A stretch of 64,000 nucleotides of DNA, taken from Thunnus maccoyii. Taxonomy: Eukaryota > Chordata > Actinopteri > Scombriformes > Scombridae. The DNA lies in assembly GCF_910596095.1 (NCBI RefSeq), contig NC_056539.1, forward strand, positions 22,063,001 through 22,127,000, read 5' to 3'. Under the pieces are notes generated by a model. That model worked only from the letters and a program-made list of their open reading frames with translations, was not told the origin of the DNA and made no database searches. Shown in pieces: positions 12,167 to 25,490 of the stretch (positions within the stretch are counted from its first letter, which is position 1; each line of letters begins with the position of its first letter). The translations under genes were made by a program, and so were the position numbers.

Positions 12167-14129
12167 GTAATAATTAACAACAGTTTTACGAGTCTTTTGA
12201 GCTCAAAATGTTGTATTTATTTTCTTCGGAAAGGGCCTGTTCGCTTGCTAACAGCATCATTGTGTAACATGCTAGGAATAGGAAGCTGTAACGTTAGCTA
12301 AATGTTTTCCTTCTTAGCTTACTGTTAATTGTTTTCTTTAGTAATTAACATTACATACGAACAGTGAAATAAACGGGCATTTGTACTAATTGTAGCATTT
12401 ACATAATAGTTTTACTATATATTTTGTTTGACTAAGTTGCGTTCCAAACGAAATGCTGAAATACCTTCATATTTGACATACAGTATTAATTTAAAGCTAA
12501 GTTGTAACGCTAGCTACACTAAGTTACAGTTATTTTAGCGTTAAATGGCTTTAATAATCAATGTTTTTAATGTGTAAGGTCTCCACAAGGTCTTGAAGGG
12601 GGAAATACTTGAGGGAAATTGCATGGTAAACACACACACCTGTACCTGTACTAACATCTGCAAAGCCTTCTAAAGTAAATAGATTAAAGCACAAATATAG
12701 TTTCACTGTGAGTTTTTGATTTGCAAAGCAAATGAGCCTGACCATTGCTATCTAACCCGGCACAAACCACGAGCACAGATTATTTACTACAGCTCCAAAA
12801 CACACGGAAGGTACAACCATACTCTAAAAGGCACTCACAGAGCAAAAATGAATGTTAAAGTCTCAGTAAGCTGTTGGGATCAGGAGGATTTCAGAGTAAA
12901 GTAGGGGATTGTCAGACCTGAGCAGATCACACCGTCCACACAAGACAACCTTCACTCACAATAAATGTAAAAACAACCTGTTGGATTCATCTGAGGTACA
13001 ACTTTTAACTTCCTCAAACACATTTGTGTTTATAGCAAGGACATGAAAATAAAACAGTTTTTGAAAAAGCTTTTAGCTACTGCATATTAAACTTAGTTGT
13101 CCTCAGCTACAGTTTTGCAGTTTTCCTTTACAGGGGAAAGTTCAGGCAGGTACAGTTTCTCAGTACTGATCTCACTAATGATAGCTTATCAGTAGTCAGG
13201 ATCAGAGAGCAATTACAAAGTTTTAAAGAAGTTACAATGAGATGAAGTTTGCATGAATTAAGTTACAATGAAACCAAGTTTGATGTATTTTTTAGACACA
13301 CAAAATTTCAAAAAGTTGCCTAAAAGAATAAATAAAGGACAGAAACACACAAAGAGAAGAAACTAGTGCAGTTGGAAACTGACCAAATATTAAATTTTAA
13401 TATTTTATTTGTATATTAAATATTACAATTAGGGATTTATAATACAAATTAACTAATAAGATTTTAGAAAATAGAGGAGAAAAAGAGGTAATTGAATGAC
13501 GTTTAATTTGTTGGCCAGAGATATGACAGTTTTTTCACTTTTTGAAGTAAATTGTCTGAAACATCTTTTTAATCAAGATAAACTGTTTACCAACTCAATA
13601 TCTGTTGCTTGAAAAAACATTTCAAAGCTAGAGTGATCATTTTATGTGATAAGAGACAAAGTGTCAAACTAAGGCAGATAAGTCCCCACTAGTACCGTAA
13701 ACAGCACTGTCTCTCATTCAACTTTCATTCAAGTAAATAACTTGAGGGCTCTGTCAGCTTGTCAGTATGCTAAATTGTGCACACAGTGTTGCAGACCCTC
13801 TCTGTATTTAAGTCATGTTTCAAACTTTTAACCTCTTCTTGCCATTTGGAGCGAGTGCAGCTTAAAATTTAGAAACTGTAGAACAAATCCTAAAATCAGT
13901 TTAGTGGATGATTATTTCCGTGTTATTGCTGAACTTTAAGATTATTTTTCTGGCATGTTTGTTGTCTTTGTTTGTTTGTTTGTTTGTTGACATTAGACTG
14001 ACAGGAAACAGGGAGACAGAGGGGGACACTGAAATGTGAAGAAAAAAATAACTGAGCTATACTTGAACTGGGGACAGGACGCCCTGCTGAACCTTTGTTT
14101 TTCTCACCACCATATTTTGTGTTTTCTAG
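12167..14129 (+). other. abca7: abca7 intron 1
   Basis: No exon-like sequence is seen in this 2-kb A/T-rich stretch. A short (TTTG)n run lies at 13966-13987. The acceptor TTTTCTAG at 14122-14129 ends it. Confidence 0.45.
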
Positions 14130-14135
14130 TAAACC

Positions 14136-14150
14136 ATGATGGGCAGGTAG
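14136..14150 (+). promoter_or_regulatory. Minimal uORF just before the abca7 start
   Basis: In the first coding exon, ATG ATG GGC AGG TAG is a 4-codon uORF. Both ATGs have A at -3. The stop is 12 nt before the main ATG at 14163. If exon 2 starts at 14130 as modelled, every mRNA carries it. Such a short gap disfavours re-initiation, so leaky scanning would be needed. Confidence 0.5.
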
Positions 14151-14162
14151 CTGTTGAGAGCG

Positions 14163-15272
14163 ATGGGATTTTTCAGGCAGCTCGGTCTCCTGCTCTGGAA
14201 GAACATCACATACCGCAGGAGAAACAAGGTGCCAACATTTTCACTTCTTGGAAAGGAATAGAATAGTCTGTCGATTCTGTTAGGAAAATCATTTTCCATG
14301 AAACAGGAAAAATATGAGACACTGTTTGGAAATTAAATGAGCAAGCTATTTTTACAACTGCATAGCACAAATTCACTATAACAACTCCACTGTTTGAAGT
14401 TTAGTGCAAAAATCACAATTATCTTTGTCATTTGGTACAGAGGAGGGATCGATTTTGTATCACACCAACTTAGTACCTTCTTTTACGATTTCTGTGACAT
14501 TTTGGCAAAACATTACAGGATTTCTTCCCATTGGATCCACAAATTTGCTTGTTGGGGAATCTTACAAACATTAGTGCACATTTAAGGAACTTTAAAAAAA
14601 AGTTTATCGAAATAGCTTCATGCATTACCAGGAAGTGTAAAGCAATGGCATGGAAGTCAGATTCCTGTCTCTCACCTTTCTAAAGATTTGGCAATCATGT
14701 TTGACCTATTCGGACACCATGGCAACATCTGTATCAGATTTGATTTAAAAATGTTATCACAATTGATACATTAGTCATCTGTGAATAAGTCAGGATGGTT
14801 TGCATTGTCTCTTTTATATTTTATGTTGTATTTATTTATATATTAATTTAAATTTTATTTATTTATTCCTTTCTTTCTTTTTTCAATTTAATTGACGACT
14901 ACTTATTTCTTTTAGGTCTTTTTCAGTTTGTATGTGGGTGGGACAGGGAGGGCATTTGAAACCATGTTTGTGTGTGTTTGTGTATATACTTTGTGTATCT
15001 TGTTAGATGTAAAATTTGGAAATAAAATACAGAAATAAATGATCTGTGTCAGTTACAGTGTGGGCCACAGTGGGTGACTGGGTTGGGGGACACTCCTGCT
15101 GGTCTCTGACAGAGGTCACTGAAGTTGATGAATTACTTGATGCACCTGTAACAGTTCGCATGTTCTCCTCCCATGTAGATTCAGCTGATCATCGAGCTCC
15201 TCTGGCCGCTCTTCCTCTTCGTTATCCTCATCTCTGTTCGTCATTCGCACCCTCCTTACAAACAGAGCCAAT
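14163..15272 (+). CDS. abca7: abca7 coding exons 1-2: cytosolic N-terminus and TM1
   Basis: Exons 14163-14228 and 15179-15272. The start gives [20 protein letters not shown], the conserved LLLWKN/RRR head of ABCA1/ABCA7, and ATG has G at -3 and +4. Exon 2 encodes TM1 (about residues 23-43: [17 protein letters not shown]), followed by the conserved SHPPY and the first Cys of extracellular domain 1, which is completed at the next junction. Sizes 66 and 94 nt equal those I remember for human ABCA1. Confidence 0.85.
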
Positions 15273-18200
15273 GTGAGTCATATTATGTAATCATTGTTTT
15301 TCTAACCTGCAGGTCTGAAAAAGACTTACAGGTCTGAAAAATGGCCTCCTGCCAACCAGCTAAAGAGGATTAGATCAGTGAGAGCGATTCTTGTGCCACG
15401 CACGCACAGTTGTTTTCCTAACCTGCTGTGTTGTTGACCTTCTTTGAAAAGTTATGCATTAGCATAAGGTGACATAACATGACATGGTAACATAATGTAA
15501 CATAACACAATATAGGCCAGTTGGTGAGTGTCCTGAACTTTCTATGACCCCTAAAAGCCACATCTTAGTAATTTTATTTTTGCAGATAATGTTAACTTTC
15601 CAAAGACAATAACAAGTTGGAAAAGAAAACTCAAAACAGAACCTTGCATATTACCAACCTCAATTATTCAGTGCTTATATGAGGGGTTTATTATGTGGAA
15701 ATTCTATATAAAGAAGTACTTTACTACTTACTTACTACTTTGGATGTATTCTAAGTAAGGGAGTGGACACTAAGCATCCAGTGCTACAACATACAGTAAA
15801 TTTTGCTTGTGAGCATGAAAACTTTTCAAACAATGCATGTTGTGCAAGTGTGTTTTCTTAGACATTTCTTGCACAAAGACAAAGTGAGAATCTACATCCT
15901 CTTTTCTTGTTTGTTTCTGTTTTCATCAGGGTTGCATGTAACGACAGCTCACAACAGGTTGAGGATCATAACATAACATAATGTAACGTCAGTTATGTAA
16001 AAAGCACATAACAGCTGTTTGTGTCTTTTGTTTGTTTGTTTGTTTTTTTGTAGGATTGTTTTTCAGGTCACTCGCACAATATTTTCATTGTGTCGTATCC
16101 CAAGCTAATCTTCTGGTACTGAACTGGCACTGTTTGTTCTTCTTTTCTTTTAATTATAGGTCATTTCCCGAACAAAGCCTTGCCATCAGCAGGCACCCTG
16201 CCCTGGATTCAGGGCATTATCTGCAACATCAACAACCCCTGCTTCCACAGCCCGACACCAGGGGAGACACCGGGCCAAGTTGGCAACTTTGACAACTCCA
16301 TGTAGGTAGACTGGAGGTAAAAACATGGACAGGTCTGGAGTGGTGGAGTTTACAAGAGGATCATTGTTTGAGGGAAACAGTAGTACAGATGAACAGACAA
16401 GCTGCAGTCAGGAGAACATTGTCTTATTTTATTATAAGTAAAAGTGTTTTTAATCCAAATTTTAGAATTGTACTGATCTTGAATTTGGCTTATTTTTAGA
16501 TCTCAAAGCTATAAGATATGTCAGGCGAAAGTAAAATGTGCAGCTTTGATTTAAAACCCACTCCAGATTTTGCTTGCTAGCTAACAGTTGAAACAAACAG
16601 TATGTAGCCTCTGAGCAAAATGGCTCAGCACCAGATGGAAGGGCTATTCTGACTGTTTTAGCCTGTTAGCTACAAATTGCATGTATGTTTCATGACTGCC
16701 TCCCATTTTCCAAAGCATACCTGAAATTTAAGGATAATTGGTTACTTTCCTGGTAAAAGCTGGTTTCAGTTCATGTCAGTGTGTTATGAAAAAACCTGAA
16801 ACATAGGAAATCCATCATGCTCAACATTTAGTAGGATTTATTTATTCATTTATTTTTGTCAGAGTTTATTATTGCATGGTTACATGTTATTGCATAACAA
16901 TAACGATCAGAGAGTGTTAAAATCTCATCTTAGTTGTTGTTCTCTTTTGATCAGATTTGAGAGTCAGATAATCTTTTTTTCATGCAAGAAACAACCAAAT
17001 TTTTCCTTGAATTACTTAAATTTGGTTTCAACTGGGCACTTGGTTGAACTCAGTAGTTCTCAGATGATGATTAGTCTTTACTGGTTATCTGAAAATATAT
17101 AACTGCAAGTCGTGTCTGTCGCAGTGAGGACTCCTCTCTCTGTCCTTCTCCTCCAGAATTTCTCGTCTCTTTGTGGACGCCCAGACTGTTCTGTCCTACA
17201 GCGGAAACCAGAGCTTCACTGGCTTTCAGGATCTGATGGACAGCGTCCGGAGGCTGGGAGAAAGATCTGGAGCTTGGCCAAGTACGACAGCTTGTTTGAA
17301 TCCCCTCTGATCTGAAGGGATACTTTGACATTGTAACACAGTTACACTTTAACAAACTGGTGGAAAACTTTCTATAGCAGCACCTGATTCAGTTCAGTTT
17401 CTTAATTGGATTGAATCCATAAAGGTCTGTATTACATTTGTGCAGTGATTACAGTGGTTACACTTGTAGGACCCCTTGGGTTTTGGACCCAACCATGTTT
17501 GTTGGGTGTTTAGTTGAAGATGACTGTGTACCAGTTTATCTTTATAGAGTAGGGCATCTCCTAAAACTGATTAATGGTGGTTCAGGGAAGATCTGACTGA
17601 GTATACTGAGAAGGAACTCTGTTTCAAATGTCAGATCGCTAAAGACGGCAGTTTCTTTGTCACTGTGTAGCTAAACTATAAGAAAGAAATGTCGGATATA
17701 ATGGGATAAAGTCCCTGCAGGCTATCAATAACAAAAAAACATATAATTGATTCTTTCTTTATCCAGTGCTGTTCCCAGACTTATCTGAAGAGTTACTGTA
17801 GCAGCCAGTAGCTGGTCTGTCTGAATGGCTTTTAACAGGTGTCGAGTGACTGGCTGAATGCGGCCATTTATTGAGCTGGTTGTGAAAGCAGGACTGAGTG
17901 GCTGTTGAGCCTCTCCTTGCTGTGTGCAGATTGAGTTACATGTCTACCCCTGACAAATAATTGAATGAATGAAAGCAGGATCTTCAGTGGGTTCTTTTCT
18001 GCAACAAATCCCATGTTAATGGTCCAACAGACATCTGATGACTCCCACAATCCTGACCTACTCATACAGTAAAGAACATGCTATAAAAACTCAAAACTGT
18101 TCATTTTATTAATTGATGGAAATTGCAGTTTTAGTTTATTAAGATTCTCTCTTTGGTATAGCTTTTTAGGAGGTAGAATAACTTAAATTCTTAAGTTCAA

Positions 18201-21200
18201 CCTCACAGCGCAGAATAAAAGAACTGTTTTCCTTGCTGAACAGGTTTTCATTACATTGATGTCCACTGAAAACCCAAAAAATGATGAGAGGAAGAAATTA
18301 GTATTATCAAGTCTGTAACTGTGGCCAATATAAATAGTTTACTTAGTTGACCTTCTAACTTCAATCTAACCATACAAACTATAACTTTAGGTAAGCTAAT
18401 GAGCTAGTCTATCTGATGAACGTTATGGTCATGATTGATAAAAACTGCAAATATCAGTTAACTCAACAAGACTGATCCAGCTTTCAGAGCTGAATGTGTA
18501 TTTTCATTTTTGAGTTTTGGGAATATAACAACTTGCTGGCACTGGAAGAAAATGGGTTTTCCTAAGACGGTTCACTACCTGCTGATGAGCCTGATAGAGC
18601 AGACTAAAGTTAGCCAGCCACAAGAAAACAAAATATTTATGTTTTCAGCTGGAGATATGAAATATGAGTAAGCAGTTTATGTTCATGATGCCAGGTATTA
18701 CCTGAAAATCAACTAATTAACTGTAATCATCCTAGTTTAATGAACTAATCTGTGAGTTTTGAGCAATCTGTTTTAGATATTCTGTTGTGAACTTCTATTT
18801 GTAATACTGTTTTAATTGTAGCACTGAGCACTTCATCTTCATGTTTCCACTGCAGATCTCCCAATAGAAGAATACCTGCGAGCCAATGAGACGTTCTCCA
18901 CCTTCCTCATGACCAACGGCAGCCTGTCGCCTGTGACTGTGGACCAGCTGCTGAAGGCTCGTCTCAATCTTCAGGTGAGATATCAACTTTTTTCCCCAAA
19001 AGATGCCAAATCTACTTAACTTGCATTTCAGACACATTAAAGTTAAATTAATACATTTTGAGAATAATTCCATAGAAACTTACAAGTAATATTTTTATAG
19101 TCCTAATGCACAAATAATGAAAATGATAAAGTAAGTGGTGGGAAAAAAAAACACTGGGCTTTGAATTCAGCAGAATGAAGGAAATCATGAAAGGTAGTAT
19201 GAAGTAAAGTCGGCCTTAAACAACATAAAGTATAACTGTAACAGAGAATATGTACTTTCAACTCAGATGACCATTGCAAGTAAGAAACAGGTTTTATATA
19301 TTGTTTCTTAAAGTTGGGATATCAATGTTTACCATCCAGGTTGCTGTGGCCGGAGCTCAGATGCAGCTGAAGGACTTGGTGTGTAACGCCACCATGTTCG
19401 GACAGTTTGTGACGGTGGACAGAGGAGAAGGAGTCATGACTGATCTACAGACGCAGCTGTGTGACCTGCCAGCTGACGTCCTGCAGGAGGCCGAGCGCCT
19501 CTTTATCACTCAGCTTGACTTTACTAAGTTCTTCACGGTAGGAATCAGTGGACACGGGATCCTAATAAGTGCTTTCACAATATTTGGATTTTTTTTGATC
19601 AATCAATTGTTGGGTTATGCATCTGTTTTAGTGTTAATTAACACAAAATTCAGTGGATTCATTGTTTTCCCTCCTTCCTGTCAGAGAGACCGTCTGATGG
19701 CCAACGCTGGCGACCTCAGGGTCATCAGCCAAGCCGTTACCACAGCTTCTCAGGAGCTGGCTGTCCTGATGGATGATGTAAGAACACCTGAATCAAAACC
19801 TGAATCTTCATGTCCATCTGTGCTTGTATTTAGTTCAGACAACAGCCCGTAAACAGTGATAGGATTGTCAGTCTCAAGCAGCCTCTGCTTTTTGCATTTT
19901 GAATCTTTCATATTGCGAAGTGTAATCAACCAACTAACCAACCAACCATTTCTGCACGAGGATATATCACATGTCATCAAGTCTCCCTGCATTTCTTCCC
20001 TTGTCTGTGTTTCCTTTCTTTTCCTCTGTAACCTTCGTTCTACTTCTCTGTCTTCCCTCAGTTCTCCTCCCTCTCCAGCTTTACGGAAATGAGCACCGCG
20101 CTGCAACTTCTGTCTCCAGTGAATCGGACAGCACTGCCCAGGGAGAGTTTTCGGGCTTTTTCCAGGATCATGTGTGGTCATCCAGAGGTTGGCGGTGAGC
20201 GAATACCATCACTCAACTGGTATGAAGATAATGACATCAAGTCCTTCCTGGGCAAAAACGGCACTGAGGACACCGTCCTGGACCAGGCCAACAACACCAG
20301 TAAGAGGCTTTCCACCACCTAGTTTGTGTATAATTACAGTAGTTTATTTGTAGGAAATCTGTACTGATATTGGATAAGTTGTTGGATTATGCAGATGAGG
20401 AAATTATTTCTTGTTTAACAGTCTTTATTATTTGCTTTAAAACACTGAAACCTGGCAAATGCTCTTCTGAACTTTTCAGTTGATTTTCAAAATGCAAATG
20501 ATCATAAATAAAAAGAAAACTGGATTTCTCATGGTTTGATTCTTTTGTGAGCTTTAAAATCAATAGTAATTCCAAAAATCGTCATTGGCATTATGAACAA
20601 CAGACTGTGGTATGTGTACTTTTGTATTGTTTAATCAGATATCTTCAACATTTTCTCCTGTTTGGTTTGTTCGTTCCTCCCTGCAGCTCCATTCTGTAAA
20701 AATCTGATCCAGGGTCTGGAGTCCAACCCTCTGTCTCGCATTGTGTGGCGAGGAATCAAACCTCTGTTCAGTGGAAAACTTCTGTATACACCAGACACTC
20801 CTGAAGTACAACAAGTCATGAAAGAGGTACAAGTCACACCTTAGAGAGTCCAAGGATTGTCACTTGACTTTATCTTAACAGAGAGAAAGAAATCAGGCAA
20901 GGAAGTTTACTTTTAGTTTGTTTTCATTAAGATGGATCAACATTTTTCTAAGAATGATTCTGAGATGATTAAGACTAAGATTAACAAATCCTCTTGTTGT
21001 TTGCTGATGATACTCAAGTTGTAGAAACATTACTGTGCTGGCATTTTATGTAACCAAAACATCCTTCTTAATATTTTAAGCATTTCTTGTGTAACATCAT
21101 TAGTTATAAGCAAGCGTTTTAGTTTTTGATTAATGACTCCGTTCAGGTTTAATGTAGATTGGTAGAACACAGTTTTATTGCATAGCTGACTGGTAAATTA

Positions 21201-24200
21201 ACAGGTTGTGTGTCTCACATTGGGACAGGAACCTGACCAAAATTTTAAATTTCCTTGTTACATGATGTCCTGGTGGCTTAACTCAAGAAGTCAGACAACA
21301 TGTCACTGCAGCGTCCTCAGATATAGAACCAGTTATTTTAAATCTTAATCATTTCTTGATGTAAAGTGCATTCTTTTGACAGCCAAAGGTTGGCAAAATA
21401 TGTAAATTCATCCATTTAAGGTAACTAGAAGTTCTGTCTACTGAAGGTGAACAAGACTTTCGAGGACCTGCAGATCCTCCAGGAGCTGAATGAAGCCTGG
21501 ATGGAGGTGGGACCACAAATCAAGAATTACATGGAGAGCAGCGTTGAGATTCAGCTGCTGCAGGTTTGACTCACCAGCTGCTGTTTTACTCTACAGGACA
21601 GATGAGTTTATAGACACATTGTGTGTTATTTGGTCGTATAACATATGTGTGTGTGGCAGGATTTGTTAAAGCGGCCTGAGGTCGCAGTGCTGGTCAACAT
21701 GCGTCTGGAGAACACATCCTGGACGGCCTCGCGGATCACACGTTTCCTGTCCACACCCCCGCCAGACACCCCTCGGAGGCCTGGAGCGCCCCCCACCTGG
21801 CTGGACATCTACAACGACCTCAGCCACACCATCGCCACTCTTGCACAAATCACTGAGGTTCTCCTTTCATCCTCTTTTGGCACTCTTGATTCTTTTCATG
21901 CTGCTCTCAAGCCAAAAAGTCAGAAATTGCTACAACAGATTTTCTTCCCTTTCATTCACCTCTCATATCTTTTGCGTTTCCTGTCGTCTCCTGCAGTGTT
22001 TCTCCCTGAACAAACTTGAGGGGTTTGAGACTGAAGGTCAGTTAATCAACAGGGCGCTGGAGCTACTGGAGGACAGGCAGTTTTGGGCAGGTGTGGTTTT
22101 CATGCTTCCAAACTCCTCATCTTCTAAGCTGCCGCCCCACATCACCTACAAGATCCGAATGGACATTGATGATGTTACTCGCACCAATAAGATCAAGGAC
22201 AGGTACCGAAGACCCCCAAAACATCCTGCTTATTACATTAATTTACAGACCTTTTCACTGGAGTTGTGAGAGCACAGTTTAGGTGAATTGTGCTTGAATT
22301 AGGGATTCACTGGTATTGTGCTGATGCTGCTTGTTTATTTAAGACATATCCACAAATTCATCCTTTAAAGGCTGAGAGCATCATTTTGAGGTAACTGGAC
22401 AAAATAGATTGAGATTAAACCTGATCTGTTCTCAAAGTTTTAGCTTGGGAAGGTGAAATTTAGTTTCTTGTCATGTTGCTACCACCATTAAAAGATTACT
22501 GCTCCTCTGTGTGTGTTAACAAACCAAATGCTACTCTTGAGTTTGTACAAATGTTTTCTTTATTTCAGTCTTTATGTGGCAAAAGGGAGATTTTTTTTCA
22601 CCAGCACTCAAACGCGGACGAACAAAAGGATTTTTTTGTTGATGTATTTGGTGTTTTTTCTTCAGGTTTTGGGATCCTGGTCCAGCGGCCGACCCGTTCA
22701 ATGACATGCGCTACATTTGGGGCGGCTTCGTGTACGTCCAGGACCTGGTGGAGAGAGCTGTGACCCGTATCCTGAGCGGAGTTAAACAAACAACTGGCAT
22801 CTACATCCAGCAGATGCCATACCCCTGCTATGTGGATGATGTGTGAGTCATTGTTGCCACACATTGATTGTGGGGACAGACCAGTGCAGCCACTGAGTAG
22901 AGGGTTCAGTTTCTTGTTCAGGGACACCTCAATGGTAGCTGTTAATCTTAATCATTCCCCACTTGGCATGTGGATTTGAACAGGATTTTAAGGCCTCAAA
23001 CTCACTTCTCTAACATGTAGGCAAGTAGTTACTGATGCGTGATTCAGGGATCAAATGGGGTCCTCGAGGGCAATCGAGATGTCCTCATCAAAACCTGCTG
23101 CTTCATCTTTCCCTGTATCATTTTTTGTATCATTTTTGCATCACCAAATAAATCTAAATTTTTGTTTTCCTTTTTCAACAGTTTCCTCCGAGTGCTGAAC
23201 CGCTCCCTGCCACTTTTCATGACACTGGCCTGGATCTACTCAGTGGCCATGATCATCAAGGGCGTGGTATACGAGAAGGAGGCGAGGCTGAAGGAAACCA
23301 TGAGGATTATGGGTCTGGGTACGGAAACGCTGTGGCTCAGCTGGTTCATCAGCAGCCTTGTGCCTTTCCTGGTGTCTGCAGCACTCCTTATTGCTCTGCT
23401 CAAGGCAAGATGACCCCTCACTTTACTCAAAAAAGAAAAATACACACTAAAATACAAATTTGCAGACTGGGTGAGATCAGCCTAGTTTGCTTTTTACTTG
23501 AAAAACATGTAATTGTTGAGCTAATTACAGTAATTGTTTTTTCAGCTGAAAACAACAGCAGTGATGTTTATGTAATGCCACAAAAATCATGAGAAAATTT
23601 GAAATCTACCATCATCCTGTTTATCCAGAAAAATTATTATTAGCCTTTAGTTATATTTGTAAAAATATGAGAGGGCAGATATAGAATTCAGGTGTTTTAT
23701 AGCCTCTCAGAATACTACAGTTATTGTCCAAAGTACAACTTTCATTTTTTTCAACGTTTGTCTCCTGTAGCCACTGACAACCCCATCTTCTCTTCCTCCT
23801 CCTCCTCCTTCTTTTTAGTGGGGGGACATCCTGCCATACAGCGACCCAGCTGTTGTGTTTTTCTTCCTGACGGCGTTTGCCACCGCCACGATCATGCAGT
23901 GTTTCCTCATTAGCACCTTCTTCTCCAAAGCCAACCTGGCTGCTGCCTGCGGGGGGCTCATATACTTCAGCCTCTACTTGCCCTACGTACTGTGTGTGGC
24001 CTGGAGAGACCATCTCAAGACCAGTCACAGAGTCCTTGCTGTGAGTAAAATAGTTTTGTAAATCTTTTGGGCTTTTTTGACTTCTGTCCCAATTACAAGA
24101 TTTAAAATAGTTTGTTCCTTCTTCCATCAGAGTTTTCTCTCTCCTGTGGCGTTTGGATTCGGCTGTGAGTACTTCTCTCAGTATGAGGAACAAGGTGTGG

Positions 24201-25450
24201 GAATCCAGTGGTACAACCTGCACTCAAGTCCTGTGGAAGGAGATTCATACAACTTCACTACCTCTATAGTCATGCTTTACGTGGACGCCTTCATCTACGC
24301 CACCGCAGCCTGGTACATCGAAGCCGTGTTCCCTGGTACGACTGCGTTCACTTTCATTATAACTTCATCTTGCTATGAAAAAATCTGCACTCTGGATTAA
24401 AGCTCCTAAAACTTTATTGAACTGAAATAAAGTCAACACGTTTTGACTGGTTCTTCCTCAGGCAAAATAATTCTGCAACTTTTTCCGACTAGTAATGCCA
24501 AAAGTATAATGTGCACTTTATTTCCTGTTGAGATACAATCAGAGGTTAAAGTTAATGTACCATGAAAGAACCAATTTCTCTTCTCTGTAAAGTAGTAAAC
24601 TATAAACAGTGTTGGGCAAGTTACTGAAAATTAGTAATTATTTACAGTTACTAGTTACTTCTCTCAAAAAGTAATAGAATTACTTGACCAATTACTGCGT
24701 ATAAAAAGTAATTAGTCACTAGCGAAAGTAACTTTTGTGTTACTTTTAATGCAAAAGTTCAATCCACCCAGTCCGTTTTGTTTTCTCCACAACCCAAAAT
24801 CAGTTCAGTTCAATCCCATTTAAATTTCAATAATTGTAATTGTGCTATTTAATTTGAAAAAGTAATTAGTTACATTACTAGTTACCACCAAAAGTAGTGG
24901 AATTACTCTGTAACACTTCATTCCCAACACTGACTATAAACTTCCAAGTCTACAGATGTTGAGCATTTCTCAAATGATAGACTTTAGTTGGAGTCTTACT
25001 CACAAATTTAGGACTGAATCCGTAATTTTTCCAAGTTTTTTTTACATTAGTCTTCAGACTGAAGACTAGATTTATTAGTACAAAGATAATAACAAAAGAA
25101 AAGCATTTTTTAGTCTTGTTAAAACAGTAAAATGAAATCTTAATAATAGACAAATTTGCTTTTTTGCTTATTTTTTCCACAGTGTGCTGCCAGTGCTTTT
25201 TTGATAATGTTCTGATGTAATTTTGGCCCATGTATCTGTAAGTTAGCATAACATTATAGTCAACACTGTCATAGTGGAAGCAGATACAACTGCTTTGCTG
25301 AAAACAGCTTTACAAAGGAATGACATGCGGCTAAAGAAACTCTGGTTAAACTAAACCTTTCCGAAAAACAAGAAAAACCTGCCTGTGCTTCATTTAGACC
25401 CAGTGTTGAAAATACCAAAAATTTCCTTCAGCTGAATGTGCACATGTGTG

Positions 25451-25490
<40 letters not shown>

